This document shows, piece by piece, positions 40,619-48,487 of a DNA stretch of 64,000 nucleotides (position 1 is the stretch's first letter; every line of letters begins with the position of its first letter). Position numbers and translations under genes: made by a program. A model generated the notes under the pieces. The model searched no databases. It was given only the letters and a program-made list of their open reading frames with translations, and had not been told where the DNA came from. Source of the stretch: Paenibacillus piri (GTDB taxonomy: Bacteria; Bacillota; Bacilli; Paenibacillales; NBRC-103111); contig NZ_SMRT01000009.1 in NCBI RefSeq assembly GCF_004354045.1, positions 62,001 to 126,000 of the forward strand. Direction: 5' to 3'.

Positions 40619-41587
40619 TTAATATATGCGGTGAATAACCTCTTCAAAATTAGGCTCTTCCATATGAACATCCTCGATGCTGCCCCATTGCTCCAGCTGG
40701 CGCAGCACTTCCATCGCCTGAATGGAGCGGCGGTTGCACTGTATGGTCAATTCATTGCCCTGATGGTTGGCGATAAGGAAATTGCCGCTCCATTCGGCGG
40801 GAACCGCTACCGGGCCGGCGAAGCTGACTTTCATGACGGTCGGCAGCCCGATTCTATCCCGAAGCTCGCCGATCGTCCCGTCATAGGCGAGCTGCCCATG
40901 ATTAATGACCATGACACGGGCGCAGAGCTGTTCGATATCGTCCATGTCATGGGTGGTCAGCAATATCGTTTTGCCGAAGTCGCGGTTTAACGATTTTAAT
41001 AGACTGCGGATCGACTTTTTAGCTACGATATCAAGTCCGATGGTCGGTTCATCCAGAAACAAAATGTCCGGGTTGTGCAGCAGCGATGCGGCTAGATCGG
41101 CGCGCATCCTTTGGCCGAGCGACAGCTTGCGGACCGGCGTATCCATGAATTCGTCCATTTGCAGCAGTTCACCCAGTTCAGCCAAGGTGCGTTCTTTAAT
41201 CGAGCGCTCGATACGGTACATTTCCGCCAGTATATCGTAAGAATCACGGACGGGCAAATCCCACCAAAGCTGGCAGCGCTGACCGAACACAACGCCCAGC
41301 TTGCGGACAACCTGGCGCCGGTGCTTGTGCGGGCTGCTGCCGCCAATCAGCACTTCGCCGGAAGTTGGGTGCAAAATGCCTGTCAGCATTTTGATCGTCG
41401 TTGATTTCCCCGCGCCGTTAGGGCCGATGTAGCCGACAAACTCGCCCTTTTGGACCGTAAAGCTGATGTCGCTAACAGCCGTTTTTACGCGACGGTCACC
41501 GCTGACGTATGATTTGAACCGCTGCCAGCGGCTTTTGCCGGCGATTGGAATGCGGAAAGATTTCGTTAAATTTTTTACCTGGATCAT
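40619..41587 (-). CDS. ABC-2 type transporter ATP-binding protein
   Basis: 322 residues: Walker A YIGPNGAGKST, Q-loop in GQRCQLWWDLP, signature LSLGQRMR, Walker B ILFLDEPT and H-loop TTHDMDD. The C-terminal 80 residues resemble the regulatory domain of DrrA/NatA-type exporters. AAGGAG precedes the ATG. It follows two permease genes in the order permease, permease, ATPase, an exporter operon of unknown substrate (antibiotic, lipid or polysaccharide). Confidence 0.92.
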   Translation of the reverse strand: MIQVKNLTKSFRIPIAGKSRWQRFKSYVSGDRRVKTAVSDISFTVQKGEFVGYIGPNGAGKSTTIKMLTGILHPTSGEVLIGGSSPHKHRRQVVRKLGVVFGQRCQLWWDLPVRDSYDILAEMYRIERSIKERTLAELGELLQMDEFMDTPVRKLSLGQRMRADLAASLLHNPDILFLDEPTIGLDIVAKKSIRSLLKSLNRDFGKTILLTTHDMDDIEQLCARVMVINHGQLAYDGTIGELRDRIGLPTVMKVSFAGPVAVPAEWSGNFLIANHQGNELTIQCNRRSIQAMEVLRQLEQWGSIEDVHMEEPNFEEVIHRIY

Positions 41588-41683
41588 GGAACCACTCCTT
41601 TATTCAGTCGTTATATTAACATGTATAACGAACAGGCTGGTCAGGCTAAATCTTCCGCAGGATGTAAAGCTGAACGTAGAGGC

Positions 41684-42475
41684 TCAGCTTCCGGTACTTT
41701 GATAACGGCTGATCCCGAGCTTCCAGAACCGCAGCATGATTCCGAGAAACAAAACCGCGAACGCCAACGTTGCAGGAAGCAGCCAATGTCCGAAATCGTG
41801 GCGCAGCACATATAAGGCAGGCACATAGTTGGCTACCCCCATCGGAATAACGGTCAGCAATATGCCTCGCAGCCACATCGGGTACAGCTCCATCGGATAT
41901 TGAACGGCTGTGCGGGCTGCATCCTCGGTTACATTTTGCAGATCGCTCACCCTTGTTATCCAGAAGCCGACAGTCGCCGTACCAAGCCCGATGGCGAATA
42001 AAATGACGGAACCGATAAGAACGAGCGCCAGGGTCTGGGGGATCGCCCACCATCCGATTTGTCCCGTTTGCATCATTTTCTGCATACAAATGGTTAAAAT
42101 GACGCAGCTTTGAACATATTCGCCGGCCATGACGCGGAAGTTTTGCGACATGAGCGCAAGCAGCAGCGGAATAGGGCGGATCAGCAGCTGATCGAGGTCG
42201 CCGGAAATTAAATATTTTTCAATGTGATGCACGTCGTTGGCCAGGCTGCGGTAAAACGCTTTGGACAGCAGGATCGTAGCATATAAGTAACCGATTTCAT
42301 AAATGGACCAGCCTTTTAAGCTGCCAAACTTCCACAGAATAAGGGAAATAAGCAGAAATTCCATCGCGTTTATAAGCGCCGCCAGCACGGTGGAAAACCA
42401 GAAATTCCATTTGTACTGCATTCTGCTGCGAATGCTGGCGCGAATCAATAGGCCGTACATCCGGATCATATTCAT
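41684..42475 (-). CDS. ABC-2 family permease, second subunit
   Basis: 263 residues with six membrane helices, of the ABC-2 'ABC2_membrane_6' type: SGDLDQLLIRPIPLLLALMSQ is the coupling segment shared with the neighbour's TGQISLDLMRPVHLFYHLMA. Overlaps the upstream permease gene by 4 bases, so the two are coupled and probably form a heterodimer. Confidence 0.88.
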   Translation of the reverse strand: MNMIRMYGLLIRASIRSRMQYKWNFWFSTVLAALINAMEFLLISLILWKFGSLKGWSIYEIGYLYATILLSKAFYRSLANDVHHIEKYLISGDLDQLLIRPIPLLLALMSQNFRVMAGEYVQSCVILTICMQKMMQTGQIGWWAIPQTLALVLIGSVILFAIGLGTATVGFWITRVSDLQNVTEDAARTAVQYPMELYPMWLRGILLTVIPMGVANYVPALYVLRHDFGHWLLPATLAFAVLFLGIMLRFWKLGISRYQSTGS

Positions 42476-43254
42476 CCTCCCTGCACCTCCAGCTTATTCC
42501 GGACTGCGGCGGTTACCGCCAGGCACAGCACAGTCAGCCCGAGGCTCCATACGGCGGAACCGGCCAGCAGGGAAGGAGGCTCCATGCCGAGATACAGCTT
42601 GGTCGGAACATACTGTAAATAAGGGTAAAAGGAGAGACGGCTAATCCGCTGCAGCCAGTCCGGCAGCCATTCCAGCGGGATCAAAAACCCGGACAGGACG
42701 GTCGAAAGCGAAAAATGCACCCAAAACAACCAGTTCGATTCCGTTGTCCAGAGTGCGGTCACGCCGATCAAGTAGTTGATGCAAATATTCATGTAAGCCG
42801 CCAAAACAAGCGCTGTCACGGTCCAAAGCCAGGTTGCGGCATGATACGGCACCGGCAGGTTCAGCAGCCATAAATAAAGAAAATAGATCGGCACCGATTT
42901 ATAAAGCAGCTGATAGCCGACCTGCCCCCATTCCCGCGCCATCAAATGGTAGAACAGGTGAACCGGCCGCATCAGATCGAGTGAGATCTGTCCTGTCCTG
43001 ACGGAGCGTTCGATGCCCAGGCCATTGGTGATGAACAGCGTAATCCATAGGCAGATCTGGTTGAAGGCAACGTAATGAATGACATTTTGCAGCGTGTAGC
43101 CGGATGCTCCCGCTTGACCGGGATCTCCGATTCCTTTCCAAATCGACACGTAAATAAGCCCGAATATCCCGCTGGCTACGGTATTGATCGCATGCGAGGA
43201 CCGGTACTGCAAGTTTCGGGCATACGCCTTTTTCACTAATACGGGAAAAAGCAT
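42472..43254 (-). CDS. ABC-2 family permease, first subunit
   Basis: 260 residues, six membrane helices, same family as the next gene. ATG at 43254 has CGGAGG six bases upstream; longer frames upstream have no site. First gene of the three-gene exporter operon (43254 to 40619, minus strand). Confidence 0.88.
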   Translation of the reverse strand: MLFPVLVKKAYARNLQYRSSHAINTVASGIFGLIYVSIWKGIGDPGQAGASGYTLQNVIHYVAFNQICLWITLFITNGLGIERSVRTGQISLDLMRPVHLFYHLMAREWGQVGYQLLYKSVPIYFLYLWLLNLPVPYHAATWLWTVTALVLAAYMNICINYLIGVTALWTTESNWLFWVHFSLSTVLSGFLIPLEWLPDWLQRISRLSFYPYLQYVPTKLYLGMEPPSLLAGSAVWSLGLTVLCLAVTAAVRNKLEVQGG

Positions 43255-43467
43255 AGACACCTCCGGCTGATGAAGTTGTAATTGCGTGCAGCTTGGTGAT
43301 GGGCCTGCTGGTAACGGCAGCAAGCAAGAGCTTCAATGAAAGAAGTAGAATTGTAAAGCTTGAAGACTGATTTGAGAGGGTGTATGCGTAGAGTTGAAAA
43401 GAGACGCGAGAGATATCATACCAAAATTGGTGTGCAGTTGGCAATCCTTTTTTTTTATTATAAGTTC

Positions 43468-43523
43468 GGGGCTCCCCGCAAAGTACCTGAATCAGCTTCG
43501 AAGCAAGGCCCCACTTTGTGGGG
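43468..43523 (+). ncRNA. Putative pseudoknotted RNA motif, copy 1
   Basis: GGGGC (43468-43472) pairs with GCCCC (43508-43512) and CCCCGCAAAGT (43474-43484) pairs with ACTTTGTGGGG (43513-43523); the two helices interleave as a pseudoknot. The loop carries ACCTGAA and a small hairpin GCT-TCGA-AGC. Copy 2 at 58846-58903 keeps all pairs with different bases. It lies 131 bases before the CapA-like gene. The rest of the 43255-43653 gap shows nothing else. Confidence 0.55.
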
Positions 43524-43653
43524 ATATTTTAATTCTATGGATTCATGACCTGAAGTTTAATATTTGCTATAATAATCCATAGGCTGTTTTTAACCGATGA
43601 AGCGCTGCGGCACCGCAATGCCGGGGAATGATCGATTAAAGGAGTAGGTACTC

Positions 43654-45201
43654 ATAGAATCTCGCAAAAAAAAATACAGCAAGGAAAAAACGGTAAAACA
43701 TAAACGGAACACGTGGATCACCATTGCGGTTTTATCCGTGTTGACGATCGCTTCCTTCAGCTACTTGATGGTGTGGCTGTCGGAGAAGGATACGACAAGA
43801 GCCTCGGAGCCTCCGGCCGCTGCAAGCCCGCCTGTTGATCAGGCCAAGCAGCCGGGAGGGACGAATCCGGCCGCCCCGGGACAGCCGGGCAGCGGCGCGA
43901 AGGATCAGCCGGGGTCGACCGGGGGGTCCGCGCCGGAGGCTAATGCCGGAACGGCAGTCGGGACCGATAGCGGCAAACCGGTCGTCAGTCCGCCCGCTGC
44001 GGACGTCAAGCTGTCGTTTGTGGGCGATGTGATGTTTGCAAGCAAGGTGGAGGATTTGCTGAAGAAGAACGGCTGGGATTATCCGTACCATTACGTCAAA
44101 GATTATTTGACGAAAGCGGATATTACAGTCGCCAACCTGGAGACGCCGATCTCGACGCGAGGCACTCCCCAATTCAAAGAATACATATACCGTTCCTCGC
44201 CGGACGCGCTTCCTGCATTCAAAGAGGCCGGTTTCGACATCGTCAACGCTTCGAATAATCATATTCTGGATTACGGCCAGGACGCGCTGCTCGATACGAT
44301 GGATGAGCTGGACAAAATCGGGATCAAGCGTGTCGGTATCGGCCGAAACAGTCAGGAAGCGTACGGACACGAGATCATCGAACATAACGGAATCAAGGTC
44401 GCGTTCCTCGGATTTAGCCGCGTCGTTCCGGAAACGGGCTGGTTCGCCGGAAACAACAAGCCCGGCTTGGCGGAAACCTATTCGACCAAGCTGCCGCTCG
44501 AGGCGATAGCCAAGGCGCGCGAGGAGGCCGATCTGGTCGTTGTCTTCGCCCACTGGGGCGTGGAGCGCAAGGATAGGCCCGTCAAGGAGCAGACGGAGTT
44601 GGCGCATAAATATATCGACCAGGGCGCGGATTTGGTCATTGCCAGCCATCCGCATGTGCTTCAGGGCTTCGAGCAGTACAAAGGCAAGTGGATCGCTTAC
44701 AGTCTTGGCAACTTTATATTTACGACGAATACGGAACCGGCCACTTGGGAGTCGATGATTTTGAACGCGACCTGTACGAAGGAGCGGTCATGCGATCTTC
44801 AAATGATTCCGATTTTGACGAAAGGCGCACAGCCGGTTCGCATGACCGAAGAGGATGGGGCCAAGCTGTTTGATAAAATGTCCCGGATCTCCGTCAACGC
44901 CAAGCTGGATTTGGATGGAAAGGTGACTTGGTCCGATAAGGCGCCGGAACCGCCAGCTTCCGACTCTGCGCCACCGGCCAAGCCGCCGGCGGCGCAAACG
45001 CAGCAGAAGCAGCAGAACGCCCCTAATAAACCGGCAGGCGGAGGGGCCGCCGCAGGAGCCAACGGCGGTACCAATGCCGCGAGCGGAAAAACAACCCCTG
45101 CCCAGCCCGCAGGAAAGCCTGCGTCAGGCGGAGCGGCGAAGCACGAGCCGCCAAATGCCGCATCGCATCAGGAGCCGGAAGCTTCGAAAAAACAGCCTTA
45201 G
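43654..45201 (+). CDS. CapA-family poly-gamma-glutamate-related surface protein, apparent ATA start
   Basis: About 515 residues if translation starts at ATA 43654, nine bases after AAAGGAG; the frame gives ESRKKKYSKEK, then a membrane helix (about 25-45), a P/A/G-rich linker, the CapA metallophosphatase-like domain (about 105-400: SFVGDVMF, NLETPIS, SNNHILDYG, FAHWGVE, ASHPHVLQG, SLGNFIF) and a low-complexity A/P/Q tail. The first ATG/GTG/TTG in frame is GTG at 43738, inside the membrane helix with no site. Probably an anchored wall or polymer-linked enzyme; no capB/capC nearby. Confidence 0.82.
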   Translation: MESRKKKYSKEKTVKHKRNTWITIAVLSVLTIASFSYLMVWLSEKDTTRASEPPAAASPPVDQAKQPGGTNPAAPGQPGSGAKDQPGSTGGSAPEANAGTAVGTDSGKPVVSPPAADVKLSFVGDVMFASKVEDLLKKNGWDYPYHYVKDYLTKADITVANLETPISTRGTPQFKEYIYRSSPDALPAFKEAGFDIVNASNNHILDYGQDALLDTMDELDKIGIKRVGIGRNSQEAYGHEIIEHNGIKVAFLGFSRVVPETGWFAGNNKPGLAETYSTKLPLEAIAKAREEADLVVVFAHWGVERKDRPVKEQTELAHKYIDQGADLVIASHPHVLQGFEQYKGKWIAYSLGNFIFTTNTEPATWESMILNATCTKERSCDLQMIPILTKGAQPVRMTEEDGAKLFDKMSRISVNAKLDLDGKVTWSDKAPEPPASDSAPPAKPPAAQTQQKQQNAPNKPAGGGAAAGANGGTNAASGKTTPAQPAGKPASGGAAKHEPPNAASHQEPEASKKQP

Positions 45202-45230
45202 TTTTACGGACTGCGGCAGCCGGTATTTGC

Positions 45231-45277
45231 TTAACCGCGGTCGCTCATCTTGGATAGGCCTCGATAGAGGTTCTTAT
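45231..45277 (-). repeat. Intergenic repeat family 1, copy C
   Basis: On the minus strand it reads AAGAACCTCTATCGAGG, then CCAAGATGAGCGACCGCGG, nearly identical to the first half of copy A2 at 34631. The second half is absent. Confidence 0.6.
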
Positions 45278-45305
45278 TGTAGCTTCAATCAAGATGGCTT
45301 ATAAT
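45277..45305 (+). promoter_or_regulatory. Sigma-A promoter of the FAH-family gene
   Basis: TTGTAG (45277-45282), 17-base spacer, perfect TATAAT (45300-45305). The -35 abuts a family 1 repeat. Confidence 0.75.
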
Positions 45306-45365
45306 GTGAGGATAGGTTACACGTTTTCAATTCATTATTATTTTATCATCTGGAGGATGAGCATC

Positions 45366-45992
45366 ATGGAATCGATTCGCAATATATATTGCGTTGGACG
45401 CAATTACGGTCTTCATGCGGCCGAGCTGGGGAACGATGTGCCGGAGGAACCGATGATCTTCATCAAGCCGACACATTCGCTGGTCGGGATTCAAGGTCAA
45501 ACGATCGGACTTCCCGGCAATCGCGGCGAGGTCCATTATGAGACGGAGCTTGTTCTTCATATCGGCCAAGATTATAAGCCCGGTGCCCAGGTCGACGAGC
45601 TGGTGGACCAAATGGCGCTCGGTATTGATTTAACGCTGCGCGACGTACAATCGGTCATTAAGAAAAAGGGGCACCCGTGGCTGCCGGCCAAGGGCTTCCT
45701 GAATTCGGCGCCGATTTCGGAGTTTCGTCCGTTCACCGGCTTCGAGTCCGTTAAACAGACGGAATTTTCACTTCGCAAAAACGGGGAGGAAGTTCAGCGC
45801 GGCAATATTAACGACATGATCTTCAACCTTCAGGTAATAATCGATTATATTGCGGAGCATTTTGGCTTGGGTAAAGGCGATATTATTTATACCGGAACGC
45901 CTGCAGGCGTAGCGTCTTTGAAGTCGGGCGACCGGCTGGAGCTGTTATGGGGCGAGGAATTGTTCGGAGCATTTACGGTAGAACTGAAATAA
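45366..45992 (+). CDS. Fumarylacetoacetate hydrolase family protein
   Basis: 208 residues, compact FAH fold: [16 protein letters not shown]-type opening, metal ligands in [11 protein letters not shown] and [10 protein letters not shown], then [15 protein letters not shown] and [15 protein letters not shown]. Members cleave or decarboxylate acylpyruvates and related oxo acids (YcgM/FAHD1 type, e.g. oxaloacetate decarboxylase). GGAGG precedes the ATG at 45366. Own promoter, single gene. Confidence 0.9.
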   Translation: MESIRNIYCVGRNYGLHAAELGNDVPEEPMIFIKPTHSLVGIQGQTIGLPGNRGEVHYETELVLHIGQDYKPGAQVDELVDQMALGIDLTLRDVQSVIKKKGHPWLPAKGFLNSAPISEFRPFTGFESVKQTEFSLRKNGEEVQRGNINDMIFNLQVIIDYIAEHFGLGKGDIIYTGTPAGVASLKSGDRLELLWGEELFGAFTVELK

Positions 45993-45998
45993 TAGAAG

Positions 45999-46027
45999 AG
46001 GAGGCGCCGCTTTATGCAGCGCCTCCT
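45999..46027. terminator. Hairpin between FAH-family and HD-GYP genes
   Basis: AGGAGGCGC and GCGCCTCCT form a nine-base stem between the two convergent genes; the flanks are only moderately T-rich. Confidence 0.6.
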
Positions 46028-46080
46028 GTCTGTTTGCATGGAGAGAAACAAACTCGCATGGCATCCAGTCTGGCTCGGCT

Positions 46081-47253
46081 TCAGCCAAGTGCAATATCCG
46101 AGTATTGCTCGCGGATTTCGAGAATTTTCGGCAGCTGTTCGATGAACGCGTCGACGACCTGCGGATCGAAATGCTCGCCGCGTTCTTCTTTGAATAAATT
46201 CAAAATGCGGTCCAGCTCCCAGGCGGCTTTATATACCCGAGCGCTTCCAAGCGCATCAAACACGTCGGCGATTGCCGTAATCCGGCCGTATATATGTATT
46301 TCTTCGCCCTTCAAGCCTTGCGGGTAACCGCGTCCGTTCCATTTCTCGTGATGCTGGTGGGCGACGATGGCTGCCGTAGTCAAAATGCGCCGCTTGGAGT
46401 TTTTGAGCAGCCCGTAGCCGATCTCCGTATGGGATTTCATAATATCGAATTCTTCGTCGGTCAGCTTGCCCGGTTTTTTCAGTACGGCGTCGGGAATGGC
46501 GACCTTTCCGATATCGTGCATGGGCGAGGCGATCTTCAGCAGCTCGGCTTCCTCCTCGCTCATTCCGAGGCCGAGCGCTAATAGATACGAGTATTCCGCC
46601 ACCCGTTTGACGTGATTTCCCGTTTCCTTGGAACGGCTCTCGCCGATTTCGCCCATTGTAAATATAATTTCCTTCTGCGTTTCCTCGATTTCATGAGAGA
46701 GCAGCGCAGATTCGAGCGATTTCCCGGCGTAGGAGGCCGCGAGCGAGAGATGCTCCAAATCTTTGACGGAAAATTGCTCCTGCTCCGTCAGCTTGTTGAC
46801 CGCTTGATAAGCTCCCATAATTTCGCCTTCGTTGTTGCGAAACGGAATAACCATCAGCGATTTCGTCCGGTAGCCGGTTTTTTTGTCCATGGCGATGGCG
46901 CCGCTTTCCAGCACGTCCTTGAACTCGATGTTTTGGTAGGCGTCATCGATGAATATAGGCTTGCCGGTGGCGATGGAATGACCGACCAGGCCTGCGCTGC
47001 CGGGCATGCGCAGCGGAGGAACGCCGTGGGCAACCGTTGAATAAACTTCATTCTTTTGCTTATCCAGCAGCCATACCGTACAACGGTCGGAAACGATCAT
47101 TTCGCGTCCCATATCGGCCATCAGCATAAGCAGATGATCCAGGCGGCGTTCATTGGCGATTTTCGCGGCATATTCGAATATAATTCGAAGCATTTCTTGA
47201 GGCTGTAAATCCTTTTTGAGCTTGCGCATTCCTAATTGGTGAGTTTCGTGCAC
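46081..47253 (-). CDS. GAF-HD-GYP cyclic di-GMP phosphodiesterase-like protein
   Basis: 390 residues: a GAF sensor domain (about 40-185), a linker helix and an HD-GYP domain (about 195-385) with MHDIGK (HD at 246-247), HQHHEKWNGRGYP and ITAIADVFDAL. All metal and GYP residues are kept, so hydrolysis of c-di-GMP is likely. No receiver or membrane segment. Start is GTG at 47253 with AGGGGG seven bases upstream. It is the third c-di-GMP module in the window. Confidence 0.88.
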   Translation of the reverse strand: MHETHQLGMRKLKKDLQPQEMLRIIFEYAAKIANERRLDHLLMLMADMGREMIVSDRCTVWLLDKQKNEVYSTVAHGVPPLRMPGSAGLVGHSIATGKPIFIDDAYQNIEFKDVLESGAIAMDKKTGYRTKSLMVIPFRNNEGEIMGAYQAVNKLTEQEQFSVKDLEHLSLAASYAGKSLESALLSHEIEETQKEIIFTMGEIGESRSKETGNHVKRVAEYSYLLALGLGMSEEEAELLKIASPMHDIGKVAIPDAVLKKPGKLTDEEFDIMKSHTEIGYGLLKNSKRRILTTAAIVAHQHHEKWNGRGYPQGLKGEEIHIYGRITAIADVFDALGSARVYKAAWELDRILNLFKEERGEHFDPQVVDAFIEQLPKILEIREQYSDIALG

Positions 47254-47373
47254 AAATTGTCCCCCTATGGATTAGCCGTTTTTCATCATAAGAAAATCAT
47301 ATTATAATGGCTGTAGGCTGTAAATAAATTTATTGTTGGATTTTATCGAAACCTATAGGAATGGGGAACCGGA

Positions 47374-48231
47374 ATGTGGGTCGATGTATGCATAGGGCTG
47401 ACGGCCAGCCTGCTGATCGCCGGAGCCGCTTATGCGAAAAGGTCGCTGTCGGGCTCGGGCGCCGCGGCGGCGGTTGCAGTCGGAACGATTTTGTATGCGT
47501 GGGGCGGGCTGCCTTGGTACGGCACGCTGCTCGTGTTCTTTATTACGTCAACCGCTTTGACCAAGTGGAGGCATAAACAGAAAGCGGTCATAGAGGAGGG
47601 CTATGCGAAGTCCGGCCGCAGAGATGCGGGCCAGGTTCTCGCGAACGGCGGCATCGGCATGCTGCTCTGCATCGGCGGCAGCTTATGGCCGCACCCGTTA
47701 TGGTGGGCGGCCTACATAGGCGTGATGGCGACCGTCAACGCGGATACATGGGCGACCGAAATTGGCGGCTCCAGCCGTCAGCTCCCGCGATCAATCGTCA
47801 CTGGCCGCAAGGTGCCGGCCGGAACGTCAGGCGGCGTTACATGGTTAGGACTGGCCGCATCTTTGGGCGGCGGCTTGATCATCGGCGCCTCAGGGTGGAT
47901 ATTTGTCCGCTGGGGGGGCGGCGGGGGACTGGCCGGAACGGCAATCGCCGAGCTTTCGTCGACCTGGCTTTACGGCTTGGGCGCCCTTCTGCTGCTGGGC
48001 GCAGCCGGGGGATTGCTAGGCTCGCTGGCCGATTCATGGCTCGGGGCTGTCCTGCAGGTTATGTACCGCTGCCGGGTATGTGGCAAAGACATAGAAAAAA
48101 ACCGCCACTGCGATTCGCCGGCGGTTCGAATTCGCGGCCTTCCCGTTATGACTAACGATGCCGTGAATATGATCAGCTCATTATTGGGCGGTGCTGTCTG
48201 CCTGGGTTTGTATGTGTGGATGGTTAGTTAA
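47374..48231 (+). CDS. DUF92 family membrane protein (TMEM19/VTE6-like)
   Basis: 285 residues with about six membrane helices and conserved NADTWATEIG, GTSGGVTWLG and LLGSLADSWLGA. In plants VTE6 of this family is a phytyl-phosphate kinase; bacterial members may phosphorylate polyprenyl phosphates. A Cys-rich insert CRVCGKDIEKNRHC near residue 235 looks like a metal knuckle. Start ATG at 47374 has a modest GGGGAACCGG upstream. Confidence 0.85.
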   Translation: MWVDVCIGLTASLLIAGAAYAKRSLSGSGAAAAVAVGTILYAWGGLPWYGTLLVFFITSTALTKWRHKQKAVIEEGYAKSGRRDAGQVLANGGIGMLLCIGGSLWPHPLWWAAYIGVMATVNADTWATEIGGSSRQLPRSIVTGRKVPAGTSGGVTWLGLAASLGGGLIIGASGWIFVRWGGGGGLAGTAIAELSSTWLYGLGALLLLGAAGGLLGSLADSWLGAVLQVMYRCRVCGKDIEKNRHCDSPAVRIRGLPVMTNDAVNMISSLLGGAVCLGLYVWMVS

Positions 48232-48245
48232 TAACGCCCGCCGTT

Positions 48246-48338
48246 CTAGCGAGGGTCGGTTTTGTTCATAACCCAGATCAACAAGCCCAGCGCGCCAAGT
48301 ACGATAAGAAATGAGACGGCAAGAATTCCGGTAACCAA
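48246..48338 (-). CDS. 30-residue membrane peptide
   Basis: TTG at 48338 with GGAGG eight bases upstream opens a frame VTGILAVSFLIVLGALGLLIW ending VMNKTDPR-stop: one membrane helix with a short charged tail. Ribosome site and composition support translation; no family known. Confidence 0.5.
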   Translation of the reverse strand: MVTGILAVSFLIVLGALGLLIWVMNKTDPR

Positions 48339-48424
48339 TTGCCTTACCTCCAGTATGCTTACTCATCGATCATTAACCTTTTTCAGGCCGCATGAAACAA
48401 CGGCACAGCCGTCTGAAACCATAA

Positions 48425-48474
48425 ACAACCCGCTGTCCCTATCCGGTAACATAGCCGGGGGAAGCGGGTCGTTA
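48425..48474 (-). terminator. Hairpin after the beta-propeller gene
   Basis: ACCCGCT and AGCGGGT enclose a stem-rich interior; GTTGTTTATGG follows on the minus strand. The stop of the beta-propeller gene is 14 bases upstream. Confidence 0.5.
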
Positions 48475-48487
48475 TATGACGATGAGA

